64,000 nucleotides of DNA from JAGQRJ01 sp041402045 (GTDB lineage: Bacteria > Planctomycetota > J058): the NCBI GenBank assembly GCA_041402045.1, contig JAWKSZ010000002.1, positions 124,001 through 188,000 of the forward strand, in the 5' to 3' direction. Shown here one piece after another: positions 37,483 through 46,809 of the stretch (position 1 is the stretch's first letter; each line of letters starts with the position of its first letter). Under the pieces are notes generated by a model. The model saw nothing but the letters and a program-made list of their open reading frames with translations, was not told the DNA's origin and made no database searches. Both the position numbers and the translations under genes were made by a program.

Positions 37483-38366
37483 GCTACGGGGTCGTGCTCT
37501 GGGCCCACAACGAGGCCGACGCCCTGGCCGCGGCGGCGGCCGCGTGGGCGCGCCCCGGGTGTGCGACGGCGGTCGTCGCCGTCGACGACTGCTCGCGGGA
37601 CGGCAGCGCCGGCGCGCTCGGGGCCCTCGCCGCCGAGCTCGAGCCGCTGAGCGCGCTGAGCACCGCCGAGGTCCTGGGCGACTGGGGCGCGGCGCGGGCA
37701 GGCGTCGCCGCCCTGGGCGGGGTGGAGTGGGTGCACCTGGCGCCCCTGGCGAGCCGTCCGCGGCCCGACGCGATCGCCGCGGCCCTCGCGGCCGCGGGGG
37801 ACGCGGTCGCGGTCCTCGCCCCGCGAGACCAACGCTCGCCCTTGGGCCACGTCCTCGCGCGCCCCGGTCAGGAGTGGGGCGACGCTCCGTGGCGCGCGGC
37901 GGGGGCCGCCCTGCCGGCGCGGCTGGCGGCGCTCACGCCGCTGACCGAGCTCGCGCACGCCGCCTGGATCCGGCGCGAGGTCCTCGAGCGCGCGGCCGGA
38001 GGGCCGGACCGCGGGCCCTGGACCGCCGAGGCCTGGGTGCTGCGGGCGCTGCTGGCGGGCGAGGTCGCCTACTGGCCGCAGGCGCTGTGCACGCTGGAGG
38101 CGCGGCCCGAGCGCGCCCGAGACCTGGCCGGGCAGGGCGCCGCGTCGGCGCAGGGGCTGGCGGAGCTGCTCGCCGAGCTGCCGCCGCCCTGGCGCGCGGC
38201 CCTCGAGCCCTGGCGGGGGGCCCTGGCCGCAGAGGTCAGGGCTCAGGCCGAGCGCGACCGGGAGTGGGTGCGCGCGGGGCTGCTCGAGCTCGACGCGGGC
38301 TCGCGCCGCGATCGGCTCACGGCCCGGGCCTTGCGCCTGCTGCTCGGCGACGCGTTCGAGGCCTGA
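37479..38366 (+). CDS. Glycosyltransferase family 2-like protein
   Basis: 295 residues. The N-terminus fits the GT-A fold: YGVVLWAHNEADALAAA and VVAVDDCSRDGSAGAL, with DD as the nucleotide-sugar Asp. After about residue 80 similarity fades; the typical DxD is not clear (HLAPLASRPRPDA sits where it is expected), and the C-terminal half is helical and Ala/Arg-rich. It may be a divergent or inactive family 2 transferase. GTG start, coupled to a 26-residue ORF. Confidence 0.55.
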   Translation: MSYGVVLWAHNEADALAAAAAAWARPGCATAVVAVDDCSRDGSAGALGALAAELEPLSALSTAEVLGDWGAARAGVAALGGVEWVHLAPLASRPRPDAIAAALAAAGDAVAVLAPRDQRSPLGHVLARPGQEWGDAPWRAAGAALPARLAALTPLTELAHAAWIRREVLERAAGGPDRGPWTAEAWVLRALLAGEVAYWPQALCTLEARPERARDLAGQGAASAQGLAELLAELPPPWRAALEPWRGALAAEVRAQAERDREWVRAGLLELDAGSRRDRLTARALRLLLGDAFEA

Positions 38367-38368
38367 GC

Positions 38369-39317
38369 CTAGCGGCTGAACTCCCAGGCCAGGGTCACGT
38401 GCACCGCGGCGTGGTCCGAGAGCGGGCCGCCCTGGGCGTCGACGAACTCGTCGGCGGTGCGCCACTGGGTCGGGCGCAGGCGCAGCCCGCCGCCATCGCG
38501 GATCATGATCCGGTCGATCAGCTCGGGCTTGTTGCCGACCTCGCGCGCGCAGTCGCGCAGGCCCGCGACCCCCAAGAAATCCAGGAGGACTTGCGCGTCC
38601 CGGGCGCGAGCGGCCTTGAGGTTCGTGTCCCCGGCCACGAGCACCGCCCGCCCCGCGGAGCGCACCCGCAGGTCCTGGGCGAGCTGGGCGAACTGCTGGG
38701 CCCGCGCGTTCTCGTCACCGGCGTCACCGCCGGCGTCGGCGTGGAGGTTGTAGACGTCGAGCTCGACCCCGGCGCCAGCTCGTGGCGCGCGAAGCTGTAG
38801 CCCTTGGTCGCCAGCGTGTCGCTGCCGTTCGAGACCAGGCCGAAGGAGGCGCTCCACGTCACGCGGTCGTGCAGGGTCCAGGGGTGAGGGAGAAACGGTT
38901 GAGGCCGTCGTTGACCGGGCGGCTGCTCACCGGCTGCGGGTTGCTCTGGTTGGGGTGCCGGGCCTGGCGGCGCAGGTCGGCGTCGTAGAAGAAGTCCTCC
39001 TGGACCAGGACCAGCTCGTAGGCGTTGAGCTTGGGGCTGATCTGGGTCGTGTTCACCGCCGGATTGGAGCCAGAGATCCCCTGGGGCAGGCCCGCGACGT
39101 TGTAGGTCAGGACCTCGAGCTGGCCCTGGGCCACCACGGTCGAGGTCGCGCCGCCGCCCGAGGAGCTGCTCACCGGGGCCGTGTTCGAGGTCGCCGCTGC
39201 GACCGTCGACCCGCCGGAGCTCCCGCCCGAGCTCGAGCCGCAGCCGGCGAGGAGGGGGAACAGGCACAGCGCTGCGCACGCCCGGAGGGCGCGAGACGAG
39301 GGCGATCGTGAAAGCAT
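38369..39317 (-). CDS. Endonuclease/exonuclease/phosphatase-family lipoprotein, frame broken by indels
   Basis: About 315 residues after two frame corrections (near 38,780 and 38,885). The signal peptide ends with a lipobox (PLLAGC-GSSS) and a Ser/Gly-rich linker. EEP motifs in order are LEVLTYNVAGLPQG, ELVLVQEDFFYD (metal Glu), AGVELDVYNLHADAGG, VLVAGDTNLKA (GDxN) and GPLSDHAAVHVTLAW (SDH). It is expected to cleave phosphodiester bonds, perhaps extracellular DNA or a sphingomyelinase-like substrate. Clean flanks suggest the breaks are sequencing errors. Confidence 0.78.
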
Positions 39318-39399
39318 GGTGTCGACTCGCTCTCCCTCTTCTCCGCGCGGAGTTTAGCATTGCGGGCACCCCCGAATCACGAACCATCTGGAGCTCGCC

Positions 39400-40764
39400 G
39401 TGACCCCTCGCCCCCTGATCGTCAGCCTCCTCGCCCTCGCGGCCTGCGCAGGCGCCCCCGCCCAGGACCCCGCCCGGGACGGCCCGCGGGTGCGGCACGT
39501 CGAGCTCGAGCTCCCCGAGGGCAGCGCGGTCCCAGCCCAAGGGCCTGCGGCGGAGGCCTTCCCCCAGGGCTTCCCTGTGAGCCTGGGCTCGGGGCTGTGC
39601 TACGCCGGGCGCGACGGCGAGGCGATCCTGCTGTGGGCGATCAGCGACCGGGGCCCCAACGGCGACGGCCCCGAGTTCGCGCGCGAGGGTCAGGATCCGG
39701 CGCCCACCAAGCTCTTCGGCGCCCCCGACTTCACCCCCGTCGTCGCCAAGCTCCGGCTCGAGGGCGAGAGGGCCACCGTCCTCGAGTGGCACGCGATCCG
39801 CGGGGCCGACGGCGCGCCGCTCTCGGGCCTCCCCCGGCCGGCGGGCCCGGGCTCCACCGGCGAGGTCGCCCTGGGCGAGGACCTGAACACCTTCCCCGCG
39901 CAGGCCAGCGGGATCGACCCCGAGGGGATCGACGTCGACGCCGAGGGGAACCTCTGGATCTGCGAGGAATACGGCCCCGACGTGCTCCAGCTCGACCCGA
40001 GCGGCAAGGTCCTGAGGCACCTGCGGCCGGGGGCCGAGCTCCCCGAGGACGTGTCGCGCCGGCTGCCCAACCGCGGCTTCGAGGCGGTGTGCGTGACGCC
40101 TGCGGGCAAGGTGATCGCCGGGGTGCAGAGCGTGTGCTACGACAGCGAGGGCAAGCGCAAGGCGGCGTTCATTCGCCTGGTCGAGCTCGACCCCAGCACC
40201 GGCGCCACCCGGACCTTCGCCTACCTCCACGACGCTGACGCCTACAAGCGCCCGCGGGACGCGAAGCTCGGCGACCTGTGCGCGCTCAACGACGACGAGC
40301 TGCTCCTGATCGAGCAGGGGAAGGTCAAGGGCGGCGACCGCAACGTGATCTACCGCGTCGACCTGCGCGGAGCCACTGACCTCAGCGGCAGGACCCGCGA
40401 GGACGGGAGCGCGCTCGAGGGCGCCTCCCTGGAGGAGCTCGAGGCCGCGGGGATCGTCCCGGTCAAGAAGGAGCTCGTGGTCGACCTGCGCGCCCTGGGC
40501 TGGTCGGTGGAGAAGGCCGAAGGCCTCGCGATCGTCGACGCCACGACCCTGGTCGTGATCGCGGACCACGACTTCGGGCTCACGACTACGCTCCTCGACC
40601 CGCAGGAGGGTCACGAGGAGGCCGACGACTACACGGTGGTCGAGGGCGCGCTGACCCTCGACGGGAAGCCGGCGCCCGAGACCCGCCTGCGCATGCTCCC
40701 CAGCGGGGAGACCACCGAGCTGTGGGTCGTCGAGCTGCCGCAGCCCTTGCCGCTGAAGCGCTGA
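39400..40764 (+). CDS. Secreted esterase-like phytase-family protein (PF13449-like)
   Basis: 454 residues from GTG. A signal peptide (LIVSLLALAACAGAPAQ) is followed by a beta-propeller-like domain: FPVSLGSGLCYAGRDGEAILLWAISDRGPNGDG, IDPEGIDVDAEGNLWICEEYGPDVL, NRGFEAVCVTPAGKVIAGVQS and EGLAIVDATTLVVIADHDFG. These DRGPN and EEYGP blocks are typical of the esterase-like activity of phytase family. It probably hydrolyses phosphate or carboxylic esters outside the cell. Divergent from the EEP lipoprotein. Confidence 0.83.
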   Translation: MTPRPLIVSLLALAACAGAPAQDPARDGPRVRHVELELPEGSAVPAQGPAAEAFPQGFPVSLGSGLCYAGRDGEAILLWAISDRGPNGDGPEFAREGQDPAPTKLFGAPDFTPVVAKLRLEGERATVLEWHAIRGADGAPLSGLPRPAGPGSTGEVALGEDLNTFPAQASGIDPEGIDVDAEGNLWICEEYGPDVLQLDPSGKVLRHLRPGAELPEDVSRRLPNRGFEAVCVTPAGKVIAGVQSVCYDSEGKRKAAFIRLVELDPSTGATRTFAYLHDADAYKRPRDAKLGDLCALNDDELLLIEQGKVKGGDRNVIYRVDLRGATDLSGRTREDGSALEGASLEELEAAGIVPVKKELVVDLRALGWSVEKAEGLAIVDATTLVVIADHDFGLTTTLLDPQEGHEEADDYTVVEGALTLDGKPAPETRLRMLPSGETTELWVVELPQPLPLKR

Positions 40765-40915
40765 ACCAGAGTTCCTGAGCGGGGGAGGCCCGCTGGGAGG
40801 TCGTCAACCCGCGGCGCTCGCTCGCGCGCTCGGGATCGCGACTGGTTGCTCAGGGAGGCTAGGCCCGCGCCGCAGCGCGCCTGGCCCGCCCCTGAGTCGC
40901 GAGGCCCCGTGGGGG

Positions 40916-41683
40916 CTACTTCGTCTCGTCCTGGAGCACCTGCTCGCGGGGCTTGAGCTTGGCGTAGGTCGCGAACTGCTCGGGGGTGAGCAAGGCCTTG
41001 AGCGCCTGGCGCGCGCCCTCGTAGTTGGCGCGGATCCCCTCGTCGAAGCTCGAGCCGGTGATCTCCTTGGAGGCGAGGGCGTCGACCAGGCGCATGCGCT
41101 CGCTGAGCTCCTTGTCCAGGATCTCGCGCAGCTGCGACTCCTGGCCGGAGCTGAGGCCTACGGACTCGCGCAGGCCCTTGACCTTGATGTCGTTCTCGCG
41201 GGTGAGGCGCGCCTCCCAGTTGGCGCGGCGGGCGGCTTCGTGCTCCAGGCGGGCCTCCTCGGACTCGAACTCGTAGACCAGGGCGCGGGTGTTGCCGTTG
41301 CCCGCGTCGCCCTGTTGGGCGCGCTCCTGGGCCAGCTTCTCGGCCTCGGACAGGGCCGCGCTGGACGGGGGGCTGGGGATCACCGAGGGTCGCCTCGGGG
41401 CGCGGTCGGGGGTGAGGTCCGTGGGGGGGGCCAGGGGCGCCGGGCCGCCCTGGGGGCCCGCGCCCGCGGGGTGGGCCTCGCCAGGCCCCGCCGCGGGGGC
41501 TGCGCCGTCGGCGGTGGGCTCGGGAGTCACCCCGTGGCGCGCTCCGTCGGCGGGGTGAGCGGGAGCGGCGCCCACGGGGGGGGTCACGCTCGACGTGTTG
41601 GTCCCGGCGAAGAACGCCGCGCCGGCGACGATCCCCAGCACGAACACCACGGCGACGACCACCGCAACGACACCGGACTTCAT
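40916..41683 (-). CDS. Membrane-anchored protein with Spy/CpxP-like helical domain
   Basis: 255 residues. Residues 5-27 are a signal anchor (VVAVVVAVVFVLGIVAGAAFFAG). A Pro/Ala-rich linker with low complexity covers about 35-110. The C-terminal half is helical: ENDIKVKGLRESVGLSSGQESQLREIL and ALKALLTPEQFATYAKLKP. The SxGQExQLREIL and LTPEQFxxYxxLK pattern resembles LTxxQ/Spy-type periplasmic proteins that act as chaperones or metal-stress sensors. The family assignment is tentative. Confidence 0.6.
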   Translation of the reverse strand: MKSGVVAVVVAVVFVLGIVAGAAFFAGTNTSSVTPPVGAAPAHPADGARHGVTPEPTADGAAPAAGPGEAHPAGAGPQGGPAPLAPPTDLTPDRAPRRPSVIPSPPSSAALSEAEKLAQERAQQGDAGNGNTRALVYEFESEEARLEHEAARRANWEARLTRENDIKVKGLRESVGLSSGQESQLREILDKELSERMRLVDALASKEITGSSFDEGIRANYEGARQALKALLTPEQFATYAKLKPREQVLQDETK

Positions 41684-41811
41684 GGAACGTCCTCTCTGTG
41701 GGCCCCAGCCAGCCTCAGCCTAGCCGGCGGGGTCGGTTGAGCGGGGGCCAAACGCAGAACGCGGCGGGGAGCCCCCGCCGCGTTCCGTCGCCCTCGGGCG
41801 GCAGGCCCGCC

Positions 41812-43317
41812 TTAGCGGGGGACCTGCATGCTCACGCAGTGGGTGGCGCCGGAGTAGCGAATGATCAGGCGCGCGTCGATGCCGTAGGCGTCGTAGCCCG
41901 CGTCGCGGTAGGCCTGGAGCGCGGCCCGGTTCTTGGTCCCGTCGGCGTAGTTCGGCACCAGGGCGATCCCGTTGACCAGCACCGAGTTGGTGTAGGTGCC
42001 GTACTCGTCGTAGCGGTAGTCGGCGTCCACGCGGATCACGCGGTAGCCCAGGTTGCGGAAGCCCTCGGCGGCCTGGTCGCAGACGCGAGCCTGCTTGTGA
42101 CCGGCGGGGTAGCGCGACACCATGGCCACGCCGTCGCTCATGACGCGGGCGAACATGTCGATGTGGGTCGTGCCCTCGTCCACGAGGGGCTCGAAGAACA
42201 CCACGCGGTCGGCGCCGACCTTGCGGAACTCTCGCTCGATCTGGCTGGTGGACTTGTCGCGGTTGAACCACTTCACGCCGTTGCTGCACATGACCGTGCC
42301 CTGGCCGTCGCAGGCGAAGTTGCCGCCCTCGAAGGACAGGTTCAGGGGCACGCGGCGCCAGCCGCGGTCGGCGGCGTAGGCCCGGGGGAAGCGGTCGTCG
42401 CGGGGACGGCCCGGGTAGTACTCCGGGTCCACGATCTGGCGCTCGCCGGTGGCCGCGTCCTTGGTCACGATCGGGCCGTAGTCGCGCATCCAGACGGTCT
42501 CGATGTCGACGAGCATGAACTCGACGTGGGTCAGGGGCGTGCCCGCCTGCACCATCTCGGCGCGGATCTGGGCCATGGACTGGTTCGAGTCCACCGCGCA
42601 CTCCGAGCGCTGGTTGTTGCGGGCCATGGCGGCCCACGCGTCGCGGTAGGTCAGGATCACGATGTAGGGGTCGTCGCAGCCCCAGAGGATCAGCTCCTGC
42701 TGAGCGTGCTCGCTCGGCGCGACCTGGCCCGCGGGCGCCGTGGGCTGGGTGGGCTGAGTCGGCTGGTCGGGGAGCATGCGCCCGTCGACCTGGGCGGTGG
42801 TCAGCTCGTAGGCCTGCTCACCGGCGAAGTTCTGCTCGGTCCACTTGACCACGCCCACGCCCTTGGCGACCCAGATCGAGGTCACGCCGGCGTCGGCGGC
42901 GGTGGGGCGCAGGGCCAAGCGGGTCACGTCGCGGAAGGTGCCCGCGGCGGTGGTGACGGTGGCCCCGCGCTCGGCGATCCGCACCTGGCCGTCGTTGACG
43001 CCGCCGAACTCGACCACCTCGGAGGTGCCGACGGGTGCGTCGTAGGGCGGGATCCAGGTGATGCCGTTGTTCCCGTCGAAGACGACGGTCCACTCGTTGT
43101 CAGGGAAGATGTAGAGCCAGTGGTCGCCCAGGCCGGCGAAGTTCTCGAACATCCGCCAGTTGCCCGCGGTCAGGGCGATCCGGGTGGTGACCTGCTGTTG
43201 GGTGGTCTGGTTGGTGTACCGCCACCAGTTGTTCTCGTTGGTGCTCAAGAAGTCGCCCGCGCAAGCGGCGGACGCAGCGAGCAGGGCCAGGGACGCGACC
43301 CAGGTCAACGTGCGCAT
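41812..43317 (-). CDS. Secreted peptidylarginine/agmatine deiminase-family protein
   Basis: 501 residues. Signal peptide 1-20 (LALLAASAACA). An N-terminal domain of about 180 residues (NNWWRYTNQTTQQQVTTRI, YELTTAQVDG) precedes a Pro/Thr linker (QPTQPTQPTAP). The C-terminal PAD_porph-type guanidino-modifying domain has VWMRDYGP, LSFEGGNF, DEGTTHIDMF and a catalytic-type Cys in GATHCVSMQVP. This set (Asp, Glu/His, His, Cys) matches agmatine deiminase and the Porphyromonas peptidylarginine deiminase. Secretion favours arginine residues of peptides as substrate over cytoplasmic agmatine; that is inference. Confidence 0.88.
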   Translation of the reverse strand: MRTLTWVASLALLAASAACAGDFLSTNENNWWRYTNQTTQQQVTTRIALTAGNWRMFENFAGLGDHWLYIFPDNEWTVVFDGNNGITWIPPYDAPVGTSEVVEFGGVNDGQVRIAERGATVTTAAGTFRDVTRLALRPTAADAGVTSIWVAKGVGVVKWTEQNFAGEQAYELTTAQVDGRMLPDQPTQPTQPTAPAGQVAPSEHAQQELILWGCDDPYIVILTYRDAWAAMARNNQRSECAVDSNQSMAQIRAEMVQAGTPLTHVEFMLVDIETVWMRDYGPIVTKDAATGERQIVDPEYYPGRPRDDRFPRAYAADRGWRRVPLNLSFEGGNFACDGQGTVMCSNGVKWFNRDKSTSQIEREFRKVGADRVVFFEPLVDEGTTHIDMFARVMSDGVAMVSRYPAGHKQARVCDQAAEGFRNLGYRVIRVDADYRYDEYGTYTNSVLVNGIALVPNYADGTKNRAALQAYRDAGYDAYGIDARLIIRYSGATHCVSMQVPR

Positions 43318-43645
43318 CGTTCGGTTCTCTCTCCAAAGGGGTGTCGCCTCCCGCGGGAGGCGCGCGGCCAGGGGCCGCTCGTTCGAATCTCTCGTTGTCT
43401 CTCTGGCGCTGGCCCCGTCCCGGGCGCGCCTTTTGGAAACACCTGAGCAACGGGAGGGCCGAACTCAAGTGATTGAAATCAAAGCGCATTACAAAATGTT
43501 TACCCCCCACTTCCCGCATCTGGGAACCCGCTGTGCACCCTGGCGCCACACCCGGGTGCTCCGCGCGGCGCTTGCGGAGCGGCGCGGCGATTGCACGGCG
43601 TGCGCCGAGAGAACCGAGGAGGAGGACTGCCACCGGAGTCCTCAC
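43318..43645. other. Divergent intergenic region
   Basis: No gene. It separates the deiminase from a small secreted protein on the other strand, so it must hold two promoters. A notably AT-richer island lies at about 43465-43505 (GTGATTGAAATCAAAGCGCA and onward), the best promoter area, but no clean -35/-10 pair is recognised. A GC-rich dyad region lies at 43345-43380. Confidence 0.4.
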
Positions 43646-44149
43646 GTGCACCGTCATCCGCTCATCGTCCCCGCCGCTCTGCTCGCGCTCGCCTGCGCGC
43701 TGTTCGCCACCCAGCCGGTCCAGGGGCGCCTGACCCAAGGTTCGGGCCCCGCGCCCGCCCCCCGCGGCGAGGTGCTCGGGATCGATCAACAGCCGCCGGG
43801 CGGTGCGGTGTGGGTCTCGCAGCCCCTCGACGCGCGCGGCTACCACAGCGTCACCGTGAACCTCACGACCCTCGCCGAGCAGGGTCGGGTGGACTCCCTG
43901 CGGATCCTCGGCCGCAACACTCCGACCGAGGACTGGTGCGTCATCGGTACGCCGAAGGGCAGCCTGCACTTCGGGTCCGGCCAACTGCTGAACGGCAGGC
44001 GCCCCGTGCGCGGCTCGAGCCTCGTGTTCGAGGGGCTGCATACACCGGAGATCGCGGTCGAGGTCGTCGCCGCCTCAGGGCCCCCCCCGAGCGGCTTCGC
44101 TTCCACCGCCCCTGGCCAACCCTTCACGATCTCCGCCTACCTGGAGTGA
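43646..44149 (+). CDS. Small secreted hypothetical protein
   Basis: 167 residues from the GTG at 43646 (ACCGGAG upstream). Signal peptide: LIVPAALLALACALFATQPVQG. The mature domain is beta-rich: SQPLDARGYHSVTVNLTTLA, SLRILGRNTPTEDWCVIGTPKG and RRPVRGSSLVFEGLHTPEIAVEV, resembling a jelly-roll or discoidin-like module. No family is certain. A lipoprotein gene follows four bases later, probably in one transcript. Confidence 0.65.
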   Translation: MHRHPLIVPAALLALACALFATQPVQGRLTQGSGPAPAPRGEVLGIDQQPPGGAVWVSQPLDARGYHSVTVNLTTLAEQGRVDSLRILGRNTPTEDWCVIGTPKGSLHFGSGQLLNGRRPVRGSSLVFEGLHTPEIAVEVVAASGPPPSGFASTAPGQPFTISAYLE

Positions 44150-44153
44150 GCCC

Positions 44154-44549
44154 ATGCGCTTGAACCTCGCCCTCGCCTTCGCGGTCTTGCTCGCAGGCTG
44201 CCAGCCCCAGACCTTGGTCGCCGAGCGGATCGTGCTCGTGAACGCCGCTGGCGAGCCGCAGGTCTACCTGGGCCTGGACAAGACAGGGACTCGACGCGGG
44301 CTCGTCGTGCTCGACGAGCGGGGGCAGGTGCGGGCGGGCTTGAGCCTGCTCGGCGACGACGTGGAGCTCCTGCTGACCGACGTCCAAGGCCAAGAGCGCG
44401 CGCGGCTGTGGACGGCGGGGGAGGCCAGCGGCTGGTCCCTGCGCGACCCCGCGACCGGCGCGCGGCTGAGCGCGCGGCTCGAGGCAGGGCAGGCCCAGGT
44501 CCTGGGGATCGACGCCCAGGGCGAGGTGGTCGTGCACCTGCCCGAGTAG
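44154..44549 (+). CDS. Small lipoprotein
   Basis: 131 residues. Lipobox FAVLLAGC-QPQ. The mature protein is regular beta structure with repeats: RIVLVNAAGEPQVYLGLD, RGLVVLDERGQVRAGLSLLGD, VELLLTDVQGQERARLW and QVLGIDAQGEVVVHLPE. Each unit has a turn of the form DxxGxxRAxL, so it is probably a short beta-solenoid or beta-meander. Four bases after the previous secreted-protein gene. Function unknown. Confidence 0.7.
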   Translation: MRLNLALAFAVLLAGCQPQTLVAERIVLVNAAGEPQVYLGLDKTGTRRGLVVLDERGQVRAGLSLLGDDVELLLTDVQGQERARLWTAGEASGWSLRDPATGARLSARLEAGQAQVLGIDAQGEVVVHLPE

Positions 44550-44593
44550 CGCGGCGCTCGCGGTCGACGCGCGGGCACCGTATCCTCGGGCCC

Positions 44594-46799
44594 ATGCCTA
44601 CCGCGACCCAAGTCCTGCACAAGGCCGTCCCCCGCCTGGCCCAGGGGGACGAGAAGGCCAAGAAGCTCGAGCGGCGGCTGCTCAAGCTCGCCCTGCACCT
44701 GTGGGGCAAGGGCCCCGAGCGGCTCAAGTCCCTGGGGGTGGTCGTCAGCGAGCGCACCTGGTCCAAGGTCGAGCCGGACCCCGCCACGTTCTGGGAGCAG
44801 GCGCTCGAGGCCCTGGACGTCAAGCGCTTCGTGCGCCTCGTGCAGGCCACTCGCGTGGAGCTCAAGGCGCGGCTGCAGAAGGGGGCGGGCTCAGGGCGCA
44901 GCCAGAGCGCCTCGGGTCGCTCGCGCTCGAGCTCGGGGCGCAGCTCGAGCAGGCGGTCCTCGGGCCGACGCGCGGGGGAGGAGACCTCGGGCCGCGCGGT
45001 CAAGCGCCGCACCCGGGCCCCCGAGGAGGAGACGGCGCCGCGGCGGCCGAAGCGCCCGCCCGCGGGCGAGCTGGCGATCCCCGAGAGCGGCGAGGAGCTG
45101 GCGATCCCCGGCAGCGGCGAAGAGCTGGCGATCCCCGAGAGCGGCGACGGGCTGGTCGTGCCCGAGAGCGACGCGGGCGGCATCCCGGACCTGGCGAATC
45201 TGGAGCTGGCCACCGGCGCCGAGTCCGCCGAGCCCGCGGGGCAGGTGCGCTTCGGCGACGACGACGGCCCAGGCGACGCGGAGGCCGGCGACCCCACCGC
45301 GGCGGCCGAGCGCGCCCTGGCGCGCTACCGCGAGAGCGGCGACCACGACGAGCTGGAGGAGGCGCGGAGGCTCTACAAGGTCGCGGTCAAGGAGGCTCAA
45401 GGCAAGATCGCCCAGGGCGTGGCGCGGGCGGGGCTGGCCCGGACCTACCTCCTGGGCGGCCAGCGCGAGAAGGCCCACGACCACGCCAAGAAGGCGCTGA
45501 AGCTGTTCCCCGCCGAGCCCACCGCGGTCGAGGTGTGGGTGCGCTCCGAGCGCGAGGAGAGCGCGGCCCGGGCCCAGGCCGAGGCGCTCCTGGCCCGGGC
45601 CAACACCCTGATCGAGCGCGAGCAGCCCCAGGCCCTGGAGAAGGTGGCGAAGGAGCTGGCGAAGCTCGCCCCCGAGAGCGCGCTGCCGGCGCTGGTCCGC
45701 CTGGCGGCTGCCGTCGAGCAGCACACCGAGGGGGAGGCGCTCGAGCCGATCCTGGCGGCGGCCTGGAAGGCCTACCCCGGGGACCCCGACTGGGCCGACG
45801 TGCCCTTGGGGCCGGGGGTCGAGAACGCGGTGATCCGCGGCGCCCAGGGCTGGCTGAAGCCGCGCTGGGAGGGCGAGGGCGCGGACGTGCTCAAGCAGGC
45901 CGTGAAGGACGTGGAGTCCAAGCAGAACCTGGTGGCCGGGGCCTGGCAGCTCTCCCTGGGGGTGGCGCGGGTGGCGCTCTCCACCCGGCGGCGCCCGCCG
46001 GCCGACGACCGGCAGCGGCTGATGATGCAGGTCGGGCACGCGCTGTTCTTCGCGCAGTACTACGACCACGCCAAGGAGGTCTACGGGTCCGCGCGCACCG
46101 TCGACCGCGGCGGGCCCTTCGTGCTCGAGATCAACAAGCAGGAGACCCAGTGCGGGGTCATGCGCCGCGGCTTCGACCGGCCGGGGGTCAAGGCGAAGAT
46201 GGGCCAGTGCGCCGGGGTCGGGCTGACCGCCTATCGCAAGGCTCTGGGGCAGCGGCTGGAGCAGGCGATTCGCGAGCGCGACACCCTGCAGCAGAAGATC
46301 TCGCAAGACGTGCAGAAGGTCGTGGGCGGGATCGTGAAGGACGCCAAGCGGCGCAAGGCGATCGCCAAGAGCGCGCAGGCGGCGGGGCTCGACGACCCCT
46401 TCGCCCGGCTGGACGAGGTCGAGGCGCAGCTCGCGTCGATCGCGAGCGAGGTCGCCGCCCGGGGCGAGCCGCTGCGGCGCCCGCCGCGGAGGAGGAGCCA
46501 AGAAGAAGGGGCGGCTGTTCGGGCGCATGAAGCAGGGTCTGGCCGGCGCGGTGCAGAAGGCCAAGACCGCCGCCAAGGGCGCCGAGCTCGCGCTGCGCAA
46601 GGGCGTGGCGACCAGCCGGCGCAACGAGGCGCTCAAGGAGCTGGGGGCGACGCTGCGCGACCGCCCCGACGAGGGCTGGGGCGACGCCCAGCTCGACACC
46701 TTCCTCGGGCGGTTCGACCTCCTCGACGCCAAGCTCGACTTCCTCGACGAGGAGGCCGAGCGGCTGCGCAAGCGCGTCGGCAAGCTCAGCGACCTGTAG
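44594..46799 (+). CDS. TPR-like cytoplasmic repeat protein with AIPESG repeats; one frameshift near 46.49 kb
   Basis: About 735 residues if one indel at about 46,490 is corrected; the second part (MKQGLAGAVQKAKTAAKGAEL to SDL) continues seamlessly. No signal peptide. Residues 1-100 are helical and basic; 95-150 are Ser/Arg/Gly-rich and probably disordered; 157-195 carry nonapeptide repeats of ELAIPESGE type. From about 235 helical TPR-like pairs dominate (AERALARYRESGDHDELEEARRLYKVAVKEA, GQREKAHDHAKKALKLFP). The C-terminus is a coiled coil (RFDLLDAKLDFLDEEAERLRKRV). Probably a scaffold. No family assigned. Confidence 0.65.
45066..45165 (+). repeat. 27-bp tandem repeat encoding ELAIPESGE units
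   Basis: Three near-identical 27-base units and a fourth decayed one encode the nonapeptides ELAIPESGE, ELAIPGSGE, ELAIPESGD and GLVVPESD. They sit in the linker between the basic region and the helical repeats. Confidence 0.75.
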
Positions 46800-46809
46800 A
46801 CCGGCGCCG

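Noticed and set aside
38518..40614. 698-residue minus-strand frame
   Set aside because: Antisense to the esterase-like gene; only its last part coincides with the EEP lipoprotein, and that through a shifted frame.
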